In this document: in pieces, positions 17,037-25,494 of the stretch | Layout of the letters: every line of letters begins with the position of its first letter | Numbering within the stretch: position 1 is the first letter of the stretch | Assembly (NCBI GenBank): GCA_020439745.1 | Contig: JAGQSC010000028.1 | Location: 1-55,191 of the forward strand | Reading direction: 5' to 3' | Source of the DNA: Acidobacteriota bacterium | GTDB lineage: Bacteria > Acidobacteriota > Holophagae > Acanthopleuribacterales > Acanthopleuribacteraceae | DNA length: 55,191 nt | The notes under the pieces: model-generated | Database searches by the model: none | Told to the model about the DNA's origin: nothing | Seen by the model: the letters and a program-made list of their open reading frames with translations, nothing else | Translations under genes and position numbers: made by a program

Positions 17037-17245
17037 CGGTCGTCTCCCTCATCCAAAGGCCAAGCCCATCGCACCACGCCAACCATCACAAAGACCACCA
17101 AGAAGCAGTATCCCACGTGGTACCAAAGAGACACGGGCATACCCCAGACAAGCGACCCATTTTGGCCTGCCCCAAAATCCACATGAAGGAGGTAAACCAC
17201 CATCAAAACCAGACCTGTCGTCCAGCTCTTGGCTTTGGTGCTCAT
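17033..17245 (-). CDS. DUF3311-type small membrane protein, symporter partner
   Basis: This 70-residue protein has two hydrophobic segments (WTTGLVLMVVYLLHV and YHVGYCFLVVFVMVGVV) and a short loop with a GMPVSLWY motif. Its size, topology and place directly before a sodium:solute symporter gene match the DUF3311 family, thought to be an accessory subunit. It begins three bases after the radical SAM gene and overlaps the symporter by 4 bp. Confidence 0.75.
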   Translation of the reverse strand: MSTKAKSWTTGLVLMVVYLLHVDFGAGQNGSLVWGMPVSLWYHVGYCFLVVFVMVGVVRWAWPLDEGDDR

Positions 17246-17248
17246 GGC

Positions 17249-18580
17249 TTAGGTATACCTTTTGCCACGATAGGCCTCGTCATAAAAAGCGGGTAAGAGA
17301 CTATCCACGCGAAGCAGACCGTCCATCGTGAGCTTGATCCGGTCCTTTTTAACGACTAACAACCCCTGTTCCTCGTATTGAGCAAGTTCCTCGCTGAACT
17401 GCTCAGCCGGATTCTGACCGAACCGATCGACAAAGGGTTGCATGTCCACCTCGCCCAACTTCAGCTTGAGAATGAACTGTCGGCGGAATTGATCGTCTTC
17501 GTCGGTCACAAACGCCCGCTGCAACGGCAACAATCCTTGGTCCAAATGATCCAGATACTCGCCCCAGTTGGAGATGTTCTGATAGTGCACGCCTTGTACG
17601 TGTGAAAACGAGGCCACACCGGTCCCCATCATGTCGGCACCATCCCATAACGCATCACGGTAGACAAACGGCCGTGCTTTATGTGCTTTGACCATGGTGT
17701 AGGCACTGGAGCGCACGTATCCGGCTTTGCCCAACTGCTCGATGGCCCATTGATGCCAACGTCGCTTGGTTTGCCAGTTGGCAAATTGCTCGTGCTCGCC
17801 GGCCTCACGAATGGAGCTCGAATAGATCGTGTTGAAAGGCAGCTCCATCTGGTAAATGGTGACACTATCGGGATCTGCGGCCAGAGTTTCGTGAATTGTT
17901 CGTTGCCATTTTTCTTCGGTTTCACCCGCCATGCCGGCAATCAGATCCAAATTGAACAATTCAAATTCCGCCGCCTTGATCCATGGCAGAACCCGATAGA
18001 TCTCCTGGCTGACGTGGGCACGGCCGTTGTGACTTAGAATCTCGTCATCGAAATTCTCAACACCCAAACTCAATCGGGTGACACCCACTTCTTTGAGGGT
18101 CTTTACCTTGGCTTCTGTCAGTGTGCCCGGTTCGCATTCAAAACTGAATTCTTCCAATTTCCGCCAATCAGTCATGGAACGCAGGCCATCAATCAGATCA
18201 TTCAATTGAGAGGCACTCAAATAGGAAGGCGTGCCACCGCCGAAATAGACGAATTTCAACGGTCGATCTCGGAATGCGGGTTGTTCTTGATAGAGCTCAA
18301 CCTCGCGCAACAAGGCATCCAGATAGGTGCGCACCTCCTGACTGTTCTTGCCTGTGTAAACCTTGAAATAACAGAACTTACATCGCTTCCGACAAAAAGG
18401 GATATGCACGTACAGACCCAACCCTCGATCCAGTTTAGGTGCACGAGACAAAGAGCTTTGCAATTGCCTCAGATGATCCTTGGACCAGGCGGAATAGGGA
18501 GGGTAATTGGATACGAAGACCGAACCAATTTCGGTTTCTTGAGAGGTCTGGCCAGATGTGGCTGGATCTAATGGACTCAT
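17249..18580 (-). CDS. HemW/coproporphyrinogen-oxidase-like radical SAM protein
   Basis: This 443-residue protein has the CxxxCxxC cluster motif at residues 63-70 (PFCRKRCKFCYF). GGGTPS follows, then ECEPGTLT and RLSLGVENFDDEIL, all diagnostic of the HemN/HemW branch, and a C-terminal HemN-like domain. It may be a heme chaperone or act on the product of this operon; oxygen-independent coproporphyrinogen oxidase activity is less likely. The ATG at 18580 overlaps the previous stop (ATGA) and is chosen over the frame opening at 18598. Confidence 0.85.
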   Translation of the reverse strand: MSPLDPATSGQTSQETEIGSVFVSNYPPYSAWSKDHLRQLQSSLSRAPKLDRGLGLYVHIPFCRKRCKFCYFKVYTGKNSQEVRTYLDALLREVELYQEQPAFRDRPLKFVYFGGGTPSYLSASQLNDLIDGLRSMTDWRKLEEFSFECEPGTLTEAKVKTLKEVGVTRLSLGVENFDDEILSHNGRAHVSQEIYRVLPWIKAAEFELFNLDLIAGMAGETEEKWQRTIHETLAADPDSVTIYQMELPFNTIYSSSIREAGEHEQFANWQTKRRWHQWAIEQLGKAGYVRSSAYTMVKAHKARPFVYRDALWDGADMMGTGVASFSHVQGVHYQNISNWGEYLDHLDQGLLPLQRAFVTDEDDQFRRQFILKLKLGEVDMQPFVDRFGQNPAEQFSEELAQYEEQGLLVVKKDRIKLTMDGLLRVDSLLPAFYDEAYRGKRYT

Positions 18581-19632
18581 GGTTTCGCTCCAAAACAAAG
18601 AATATCACCGCTATGGGTGCCGATCACCAGCCGTTGTTCAGAAACAGCGGGAGAGGCTACGAATCCGTCTCCGCCCTGGAAGGACCAGACGAGTGACCCA
18701 TTTCCTAATTGCAACGCGACGATCTCGCCTCTGGTGGTAGCAATCCAAACCACATCACCGGCGATGACCGGCGAGGCATCGACCTTTGCCCGCGCATCGT
18801 AGGTCCATAACGGCTTTCCGTCGATCAAATTAAGGGCCCTTACCTGTTTGTCACGACCTGCAATGATCACCTGCTCCCCATTGGTCGCAGACGATGCATA
18901 GAAAGGGAACTGGCCATCATCGATCGACCAAAGGGTCTTTCGGGTGTTCAAATCAAGCGCCAATACGCCATTCTCGAAATGCGGTATGACCGCAATTGAT
19001 CCGCTTATACAGGTACTCGCGGCCACATAACCACCTACAGGCTGACTGAACTCGGATGCGCCATTTTGGGTTGCTACGACGTGGACCAGACCATCGCAGC
19101 CGCCAAAAACAGCCAATTCGCCAAACAAGGCGGGCGTCGCATGCACATACCCATCCGTTTCCAACTGCCAGAGCGCGTGGCCCTCTTTGGAAACAGCATA
19201 GCAACGGTTATCGTAGGAACCAAAGATCAATCGACCATCCATCGCATTGACTGACGAGACAATACCGCCTTCACTTTCGTATTTCCAGGCCAGGGTGCCC
19301 GTGTCAACATTGACGGCATGGAGAAAGCCATCTTCGTTTCCAAACACCACCAGACCATCGGTCACTGTGGGCGACGATTTGATCTCGGCACCACTTTCGA
19401 AGTTCCACACAAGTGCGCCGTCCGATAGCCGAAACGCTGATAGATCACCATTCAAATCACCCACATACACAGTCCCCGCCACAATGGCGGCCGAGCTCTC
19501 ACAGCCCTCAGTGACCTTGGCGCTCCACAGCAGTTCGGTAGGCACGGGCACTGATTCGTTCGTGTATCCGGTGAGTTGCCCGTTTCCACGAAACATGGGC
19601 CAGTCGAATGCAAAAATTGTGAGAAGAATCAT
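18577..19632 (-). CDS. PQQ-type beta-propeller protein
   Basis: This 351-residue protein is built almost entirely of repeats of the PQQ/WD-like type (TGTLAWKYESEGG, DGALVWNFESGAE, DGKPLWTYDARAK, NGSLVWSFQGGDG), forming a seven- or eight-bladed propeller. The N-terminus is hydrophobic (MILLTIFAFDWPMF) but short, so export is likely yet not certain. No catalytic residues of quinoprotein dehydrogenases are obvious; it may be a binding scaffold, like BamB. Start at 19632 overlaps the alcohol dehydrogenase stop by 4 bp. Confidence 0.82.
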   Translation of the reverse strand: MILLTIFAFDWPMFRGNGQLTGYTNESVPVPTELLWSAKVTEGCESSAAIVAGTVYVGDLNGDLSAFRLSDGALVWNFESGAEIKSSPTVTDGLVVFGNEDGFLHAVNVDTGTLAWKYESEGGIVSSVNAMDGRLIFGSYDNRCYAVSKEGHALWQLETDGYVHATPALFGELAVFGGCDGLVHVVATQNGASEFSQPVGGYVAASTCISGSIAVIPHFENGVLALDLNTRKTLWSIDDGQFPFYASSATNGEQVIIAGRDKQVRALNLIDGKPLWTYDARAKVDASPVIAGDVVWIATTRGEIVALQLGNGSLVWSFQGGDGFVASPAVSEQRLVIGTHSGDILCFGAKP

Positions 19633-20765
19633 GCCACTTCCTCGTAGAGTAACTTCACCCATTCCCTATCCAGTGGCCTGGGATTGAACGTACCCGTCCA
19701 TTGCGTCATCGCGTCGTCCACCAACTCTGACCAGTCACCAACTTGAGCCACCTGAGCGATTCGTTCAGGCAAACCCAGTCGTGCCTTGATGGATTGCACA
19801 TAAGCTGCCAGTGCATGGCCCGGTTTCGGACCACTCAGGCAGGCATCTTGAGCCAATCGTGCGTAGCGATGAGCCATCAACTCATTATTCCCACGCAGCA
19901 CGGCCGGCAACATCAGCGAAACAGCTACCCCATGGGTGATCCCATATCGGGCCGTGAGTGGATTGGCACACGCGTGCGCGGCACCCAGCATGGAGGCTTC
20001 GATGGCACATCCAGCAAAGTGGGCGCCGAGCAACATATCGCCCCAGGCGCTGTTGTCTGCTTTCCCATCAGCAATCTCATCCACACCCGAATGCAAGAGG
20101 CGCCAAGCGTGACTGGCATACATACGCGAGAGTGGGTTCGCCCTGGTGGAAACATAACTTTCAAGGGCATGAGCCATGGCGTCCAGACTGGAGGCGGCGA
20201 TCACGGCACGAGGCGCTGAGGCAGGCAGGTCGGCATCAAGAATTACGGTTCTGAACCGCGCCTGAATGTCGCCACACGCCATTTTTTTATGGTCGGCGGC
20301 ACGCGAAATCAGCGCGTAGGACTGGCCATCACTGCCCGTGCCAGCTGTCGTGGGGATACCAATACTCGGAATCATGGGTTTGGTTGCCTTGCCGAAACCC
20401 CAATAATCCTCCATGGCACCACCGTTGCTCAATAAGAAGTTGATCCCTTTGGCGCAGTCCATGGCAGACCCGCCACCCAACGCCACCAACAAATCGGGTT
20501 GAAACCGACTTACGGCCTGTACACCGCGTGCCACATCGTCCGTGGTTGGGTTCTCATGCACATCGGTAAACACCAGCACGTCGAGACCTGCGTTGATCAA
20601 TGCTCGGCGCGCCTGGTCCACATATCCTATTTCTTCAATGCCCGGGTCCGAGATCAAGGCCACACGCGTCCCGCATAGGTCCAATGCAAGTTGGCCCACG
20701 CGATCGAGGCTGCCTGCCCCAAACACAAGCCGTATGGTCTGTTGAACGTCAAAGGGTTCGGTCAA
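19629..20765 (-). CDS. Iron-containing alcohol dehydrogenase
   Basis: This 378-residue protein has the Fe-ADH nucleotide-binding motif ALGGGSAMDCAKG (about residues 96-107), the GIPTTAGTGSDGQ motif, and the metal-binding Asp/His region DAMAHALESYVS and GAAHACANPLTARYGITHG. It interconverts an aldehyde and an alcohol with NAD(P)H. Directly behind the aldehyde dehydrogenase/acyl reductase gene (4-bp overlap), it could reduce the aldehyde to an alcohol. Confidence 0.92.
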   Translation of the reverse strand: MTEPFDVQQTIRLVFGAGSLDRVGQLALDLCGTRVALISDPGIEEIGYVDQARRALINAGLDVLVFTDVHENPTTDDVARGVQAVSRFQPDLLVALGGGSAMDCAKGINFLLSNGGAMEDYWGFGKATKPMIPSIGIPTTAGTGSDGQSYALISRAADHKKMACGDIQARFRTVILDADLPASAPRAVIAASSLDAMAHALESYVSTRANPLSRMYASHAWRLLHSGVDEIADGKADNSAWGDMLLGAHFAGCAIEASMLGAAHACANPLTARYGITHGVAVSLMLPAVLRGNNELMAHRYARLAQDACLSGPKPGHALAAYVQSIKARLGLPERIAQVAQVGDWSELVDDAMTQWTGTFNPRPLDREWVKLLYEEVA

Positions 20766-22168
20766 AACTGGCGTTCCTCTTGGTAGGCGCGTTGTTGATA
20801 TAGGAACTCGAACAAATTACCTTCATGAGGTTGGTCCCGACGAATATGGAACGTAGGGATAGGCCCTATGTTCAGTCGGTCGATCTGATGGGCCACCTTT
20901 AATTGGTTGATCCATTGCTCATCTCTGGTCAAAGCCGTGGCGACCAATGTCTCCTGCAGATGATTCAAGAGGTCCCCTTGAGGCACTTGGGTTACGGCGA
21001 CAAAGGGGAACAAGAATTCCATTTGCATGAGTGGATGATCGGGATCAGAGCACCAAACCACTGTCGGCAAAAGAAAATGAGCGCCGTCGACGACCGCTAC
21101 GCGCCCTCCTTCGCGGTACTTGGCAGTCATATCTTCCGCTCCGGGTGTTTGCAATAGCTCATCCACCATCTTTGAGAAGAGCTTGGCCACTTCCGGCTGC
21201 GCAAAGGCCGACAAAGTCGCTTGGGGATGATTCAAGGGCAAAGCATTAATGGCACCCAATCGCTTCGCCAAACCATCCGCCAATTCGTATCCGTGGGTCG
21301 CCGTCCAGACGCTGGAGGTATTGAGGCACGATCGACCGCTATTCTCACAAACCGAGCGTTCGATGAGGTCGACAAAGGCCAGGACCTCTTCGCCCATATC
21401 TTCACCTACCAGGACCTTGCTCCACCCGGGTCCATGGATTTGGACGCGCGCGTCGCCCCGCCATGGCGACACGGTGCGTTCGTCACCAAACAGCATGGAT
21501 CGATCCGTGTTCATGAGGATTTCTCGGGCACCGGCATGGTCGGTTGGATAGATGCTAACGGCTTCCGGCGGGCAGCCACTCTCAATCAACGCCGCAGCAA
21601 TGCGATAAGGTGACCATGGCTCTTGTCGACCAGGCTTTAATACCACAGGCACCTTCAATGCGATGGCGGGTAACCATAGTGAATGAACGCCGGGCGAATT
21701 GCTAGGCAACACGGCGCCCATGCACGCTGCTTCGCGCCTGAACATGACCCCGCCACGCGAATCTTCTAACTGTGAGGGGTCCATTCCGCGCATGAGGCCC
21801 TGTAACGTGGGCCTGATTTCGCGCAATGCCGCGCTAATCTTGGCGGCGTTTTTGCGGCAAAGCGTCAACGGCATGCCCGTCGTTGCGCTCAGTTGATCTA
21901 AATAGTCCTCAAAGGATTGATCGAATGCACCCAGTACATCGCATTCAAAGGCGTTGGCCGCACGAGTAAATATGGATTCCCATTGCGCAATCCCAATGCT
22001 TGAAAGCCGCTGTGACCATTCCCTCTTGTGGCGAATATCCCAAGGGATCATGCCGGAGTTGGCCATGCTCAGCTCGCCCATGACTTCCCCGGTCAAAAAG
22101 TGTTGCACGGGCACCCGGTCCACAGATTGATAGGGTTTGCCTGCGCGAAGTACAGGAAATTGACGCAT
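20762..22168 (-). CDS. Aldehyde dehydrogenase / acyl reductase family protein
   Basis: This 468-residue protein belongs to the ALDH superfamily: SNSPGVHSLWLPAIALK then PVVLKPGRQEPW, a catalytic Cys in NSGRSCLNTS (near residue 280) and MEFLFPFVAVTQV near the end. It may reduce an activated acyl group to an aldehyde, as LuxC does, because the upstream gene is a LuxE/adenylate-forming ligase homologue and the downstream gene an alcohol dehydrogenase. The opposite (oxidative) direction is possible. The start at 22168 overlaps the ligase stop by one base; the frame extends to 22237 without support. Confidence 0.82.
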   Translation of the reverse strand: MRQFPVLRAGKPYQSVDRVPVQHFLTGEVMGELSMANSGMIPWDIRHKREWSQRLSSIGIAQWESIFTRAANAFECDVLGAFDQSFEDYLDQLSATTGMPLTLCRKNAAKISAALREIRPTLQGLMRGMDPSQLEDSRGGVMFRREAACMGAVLPSNSPGVHSLWLPAIALKVPVVLKPGRQEPWSPYRIAAALIESGCPPEAVSIYPTDHAGAREILMNTDRSMLFGDERTVSPWRGDARVQIHGPGWSKVLVGEDMGEEVLAFVDLIERSVCENSGRSCLNTSSVWTATHGYELADGLAKRLGAINALPLNHPQATLSAFAQPEVAKLFSKMVDELLQTPGAEDMTAKYREGGRVAVVDGAHFLLPTVVWCSDPDHPLMQMEFLFPFVAVTQVPQGDLLNHLQETLVATALTRDEQWINQLKVAHQIDRLNIGPIPTFHIRRDQPHEGNLFEFLYQQRAYQEERQF

Positions 22169-23241
22169 CAATAAACCCCAACCACCACCGAAGATTGGAG
22201 CCTGGAGAACAAGCGCAAATTTTGCACGCCATCCCAAGGATAGAGATCAATAGGGCCCATGCGCTCACCCTCATCGCGTTCGAGGAAACACGGCACAAAG
22301 AACTCTCGGGTGAGCGTCGTCAACATGACCCGACCCGTTTCGCCGTAGTCCACGACACGATTGGGGTCGTCGGGATCCACCACATCGATGACTGCACGCG
22401 GGTGAGGTGGATAATAGGTAATGCGGTATTCATCTTCGGGTACAAACGGTTTGTGGCAGGCAAGTCCCATCAGCGTATTGCCATAGGTTGGCCTGAAATC
22501 AATGCCAGGTACCAATTCCTCTCGCGCAAATCGATGGAACTGGGCATTCATCTCAGTGCCACCGCAAAAGATCCCGGTGATCCCGTATCTAGCGAGATCG
22601 ATCTTTGCGCAAAGTGCCTCCAAAAGCTTAGGCGTTGTAAACACGCAACGCACCTTGTCGTTGGCTTTCAAGATGGTGAGTGCCTGATCGACCACATGTT
22701 CTTTATACAGTTCCAACTCATGGAAGGCCGATCGTTTGATCAGTTTATTGACCCAGCGGGGATCCAAATCTACGTGAAAGGCGATACCACCGCGATACTG
22801 GGCCAAGTGTTCAATTGCCAGCCGCAGTCGGCGTGGCCCCGTTGGACCCAACATCAACCAATCACATCCTTTGGGGAACGTCTCATCGGACAAGGTGTCT
22901 GAAAACATCTCGTAGTCAATGCGGAAGTCGTCCATGCTTACGCGGTACTTGGGAATGCCTGTGGATCCGCCGGTTTCAAATACTGAAACCCCTTTTCCGG
23001 CCAGTCCCTTGGGTATCCATCGACGCACTGGACCACCTCTTAACCATTCGTCCTGGAAGTGCCCGAGTTTCTTGAGGTCAGCATAGCCGCCAATCTTGTC
23101 GCGAGGATCAAAGTCCAATCGTGAAGCGAAATCCAGCCAAAAGGGACAGCCCGTTTCGGGTGAGAAGTGCCAGGCTACCAGGTCCCTCACATGTGCATCC
23201 AGGCGTTCACGAGCCTGCTGCACGCGCGATAAATCAACCAT
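22168..23241 (-). CDS. LuxE/phenylacetate-CoA ligase-like adenylate-forming enzyme
   Basis: This 357-residue protein has the adenylate-forming P-loop FETGGSTGIPKYR (residues 88-100), a second core motif GIFCGGTEMN and RPTYGNTLMG (adenine-binding region). A short C-terminal part contains DYGETGRVMLT. The length fits LuxE-type acyl-protein synthetases rather than full CoA ligases. It would activate a carboxylic acid as acyl-AMP and pass it to the next enzyme. The ATG at 23241 has GAGG eight bases upstream and is preferred over 23259 and 23286. It is the first gene of the nine-gene overlapping run. Confidence 0.82.
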   Translation of the reverse strand: MVDLSRVQQARERLDAHVRDLVAWHFSPETGCPFWLDFASRLDFDPRDKIGGYADLKKLGHFQDEWLRGGPVRRWIPKGLAGKGVSVFETGGSTGIPKYRVSMDDFRIDYEMFSDTLSDETFPKGCDWLMLGPTGPRRLRLAIEHLAQYRGGIAFHVDLDPRWVNKLIKRSAFHELELYKEHVVDQALTILKANDKVRCVFTTPKLLEALCAKIDLARYGITGIFCGGTEMNAQFHRFAREELVPGIDFRPTYGNTLMGLACHKPFVPEDEYRITYYPPHPRAVIDVVDPDDPNRVVDYGETGRVMLTTLTREFFVPCFLERDEGERMGPIDLYPWDGVQNLRLFSRLQSSVVVGVY

Positions 23242-23336
23242 ACCAGTCACCTCGTCCATTGTTTGCTCTAGCCTACGCCGCCCCACCCGATTGGATCAAG
23301 ACCTCTGCAAAACATACGGCAAATGCCTCTTAGGGT

Positions 23337-24284
23337 TCAGGGATTCTCGTCCTTGAAGATCCAGACCCCTTTTCGTCCATCCGACATCTGGATGCCTCGA
23401 TACATGCCTGCTGTATTCATCACCATCGCCACATTTCCACCAGCATCCATGGCAATCAGGCCGCCACTGCCGCCGCGTTCGGTCAATTTATCGATGGTTT
23501 TTTGGGCGGCCACTTCAACACGATCGTTCAAGTAAGTCATCATGGCCGACACGTCATAGGCAGTCACACCGCGCATAAAAAATTCGCCCTGGCCCGTGCC
23601 CGACACGCCACAGGTCTGATTGTCGCAATAAGTACCTGCGCCAATAATCGGAGAATCACCTACTCGGCCGAACCGTTTATTGGTAAGCCCGCCGGTTGAC
23701 GTGGCGGCAGCCAATTGGCCTTGTTGGTCCAGAGCTACCACGCCCACAGTCCCAAACTTCTGCCATCGCTCGTCGGGTGGCGCTTCCTGGGCCTTTTGTA
23801 GCTGGTTCCACCGTCGCTCCGTGAAGAAATATGGATCTGGCTCCAGTTTCAGACCCAACTCTACGGCAAAAGCTTGGGCACCCTCCCCGACTAACATGAC
23901 ATGGGGTGTCTTGTTCATGATGGCTTGCGCCAGCAGGATGGGATTGCGAACATTTCTGATGGCGGCACATGCGCCTGCGCGCCCGGACCCAAGCATTATC
24001 GACGCATCAAACTCGTTTTTGCCTTCATGGGTAAATACAGCGCCTCGTCCGGCGTTGAATAGCGACGAATCCTCCAAAACCATGATGGTGGCAATGCTGG
24101 CAGACTCTGAAGATTCACCGGCTTGGAGCTTTGCATAACCGGCATCCAATGCCTGCTGAAGGACTTGGCGATATTGGGCCTCCAATCCATCACCGAGCTG
24201 TTCTTTCTTGATCGTACCGGCCCCTCCATGGATGACCAGTCCATAGGGACCTTCTCCAAAACACAACAAAATCAGCCAAATCAT
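23337..24284 (-). CDS. Isoaspartyl peptidase / L-asparaginase (Ntn-hydrolase)
   Basis: This 315-residue protein has VIHGGAGTI near the N-terminus, NAGRGAVFTHEGKNEFDASIM, the autocleavage/nucleophile site GTVGVVALDQQG and the substrate loop RVGDSPIIGAGTYCDN. These are features of plant-type asparaginases that self-cleave before Thr and remove isoaspartyl residues from peptides. The N-terminus (MIWLILLCFGEG) is hydrophobic and may be a short signal for export. It overlaps the preceding PLP enzyme gene by 4 bp; 95 bp separate it from the ligase gene. Confidence 0.9.
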   Translation of the reverse strand: MIWLILLCFGEGPYGLVIHGGAGTIKKEQLGDGLEAQYRQVLQQALDAGYAKLQAGESSESASIATIMVLEDSSLFNAGRGAVFTHEGKNEFDASIMLGSGRAGACAAIRNVRNPILLAQAIMNKTPHVMLVGEGAQAFAVELGLKLEPDPYFFTERRWNQLQKAQEAPPDERWQKFGTVGVVALDQQGQLAAATSTGGLTNKRFGRVGDSPIIGAGTYCDNQTCGVSGTGQGEFFMRGVTAYDVSAMMTYLNDRVEVAAQKTIDKLTERGGSGGLIAMDAGGNVAMVMNTAGMYRGIQMSDGRKGVWIFKDENP

Positions 24285-25456
24285 GACATTGCTCCTGCCA
24301 AACCTCGAATGAAGTCATCTTTCAGATCGCTGATATTCTCAATGCCCACAGACACGCGTATGGTCCCATCACTAATCCCGATCTTCCTTCTTTCCTCTGG
24401 TGTCAACGCCACGTGAGACGTACGAGCAGGTATGGTGACCAAGGTCTCAACACCACCAAGACTGGGCGCGTACACACCAAGTTGCAGGTTCTGACAAAAC
24501 GTCACGGCTTGATCAGATGTGCCACTGAGTTCAAAGGCCAGCATTCCTCCGTACCCTCGTAGGTACTTGCGTGCATTCGGGTGACTGGCATGTTGGGACA
24601 AGCCCGGATAAAAAACTCGTCTCACCTCAGGCCTTAGGGACAGCCATTGGGCGAGTTGCAGGGCATTCTCACTTTGTGCGCCAACCCTTAACTCCAAAGT
24701 CTTTATCCCTCGTTGCAACAAATAACAGGCGTGGGGATCCAAGGTGCCACCAAACAGGTTGAGACATTTTCGGATCCTGGAAACCAGCACCGAGCTACCC
24801 ATGACACAGCCAGCTACCAAGTCCGTGTGCCCATTCAGATATTTTGTGGCGCTATGGGCGACGAGGTCGAAGCCGAGCGACAGTGGATTGAACCACACCG
24901 GCGACGCGAAGGTGTTATCGATGATCGATATGAAACCGTGCCGACGACAAAACTGAACTACTTGGTCAAAGTCCACCACCTCCAACAAAGGATTGGAAAT
25001 GGTCTCACACAGCACTAATGCCGTATTGGGTCTTACCAGTCCTTCCCATTGTTCGGGATGTTGGCCATCGAAGAATGAGCAGGTGTACCCCAGTTTAGGC
25101 AACTCATGAACCAGCCAGCTACCCGTACCTCCATAAAGGCCGCGCTGGGCCAGAATATGGGCACCCGGCTGCAAAAGAGCCATCAGGCTGGTGGTTATGG
25201 CAGCCATGCCGCTGGACATGGACAAAGCTGATTCAGCACCTTCCAATGCCGCCAACTTCTGGTGCAACACATCGTGGCTGGGCGTATTGTTTAATCGGAT
25301 ATAGCGTATGTCGTCATAAGATTCGCCTTCCCTTGTCTCAAAAGTGGATGATTGGAAAATAGGCATGGACACCGCGCCACCGATTCGGGGCCTGGGCTCA
25401 CCCGCATGAACCGCACGCGTTGAGAATCCGTTTGGGGTGTGATCGTTGGTGTTCAT
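24281..25456 (-). CDS. Cystathionine gamma-synthase/gamma-lyase family PLP enzyme
   Basis: This 391-residue protein has Cys/Met-metabolism PLP-enzyme motifs: SSGMAAITTSLMALL, the YGGT tyrosine loop, ISNPLLEVVDF, IIDNTFASPV, and the PLP lysine in HSATKYLNGHTDL. It catalyses elimination or replacement at the gamma carbon of homoserine esters or cystathionine in the cytoplasm. Which of the family reactions it runs cannot be told. It is divergent from the HAD-UbiA gene with only 38 bp between, so their promoters must overlap or lie within coding sequence. Confidence 0.9.
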   Translation of the reverse strand: MNTNDHTPNGFSTRAVHAGEPRPRIGGAVSMPIFQSSTFETREGESYDDIRYIRLNNTPSHDVLHQKLAALEGAESALSMSSGMAAITTSLMALLQPGAHILAQRGLYGGTGSWLVHELPKLGYTCSFFDGQHPEQWEGLVRPNTALVLCETISNPLLEVVDFDQVVQFCRRHGFISIIDNTFASPVWFNPLSLGFDLVAHSATKYLNGHTDLVAGCVMGSSVLVSRIRKCLNLFGGTLDPHACYLLQRGIKTLELRVGAQSENALQLAQWLSLRPEVRRVFYPGLSQHASHPNARKYLRGYGGMLAFELSGTSDQAVTFCQNLQLGVYAPSLGGVETLVTIPARTSHVALTPEERRKIGISDGTIRVSVGIENISDLKDDFIRGLAGAMS

Positions 25457-25494
25457 GGCATCGCCTTTCTAATGGCTTTGATGTGTTGTGATTC

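Noticed and set aside
25457-25494. SAM or other riboswitch before the cystathionine synthase/lyase gene
   Set aside because: Only 38 bases separate it from the divergent gene, too short for a SAM riboswitch, and no conserved core is visible.
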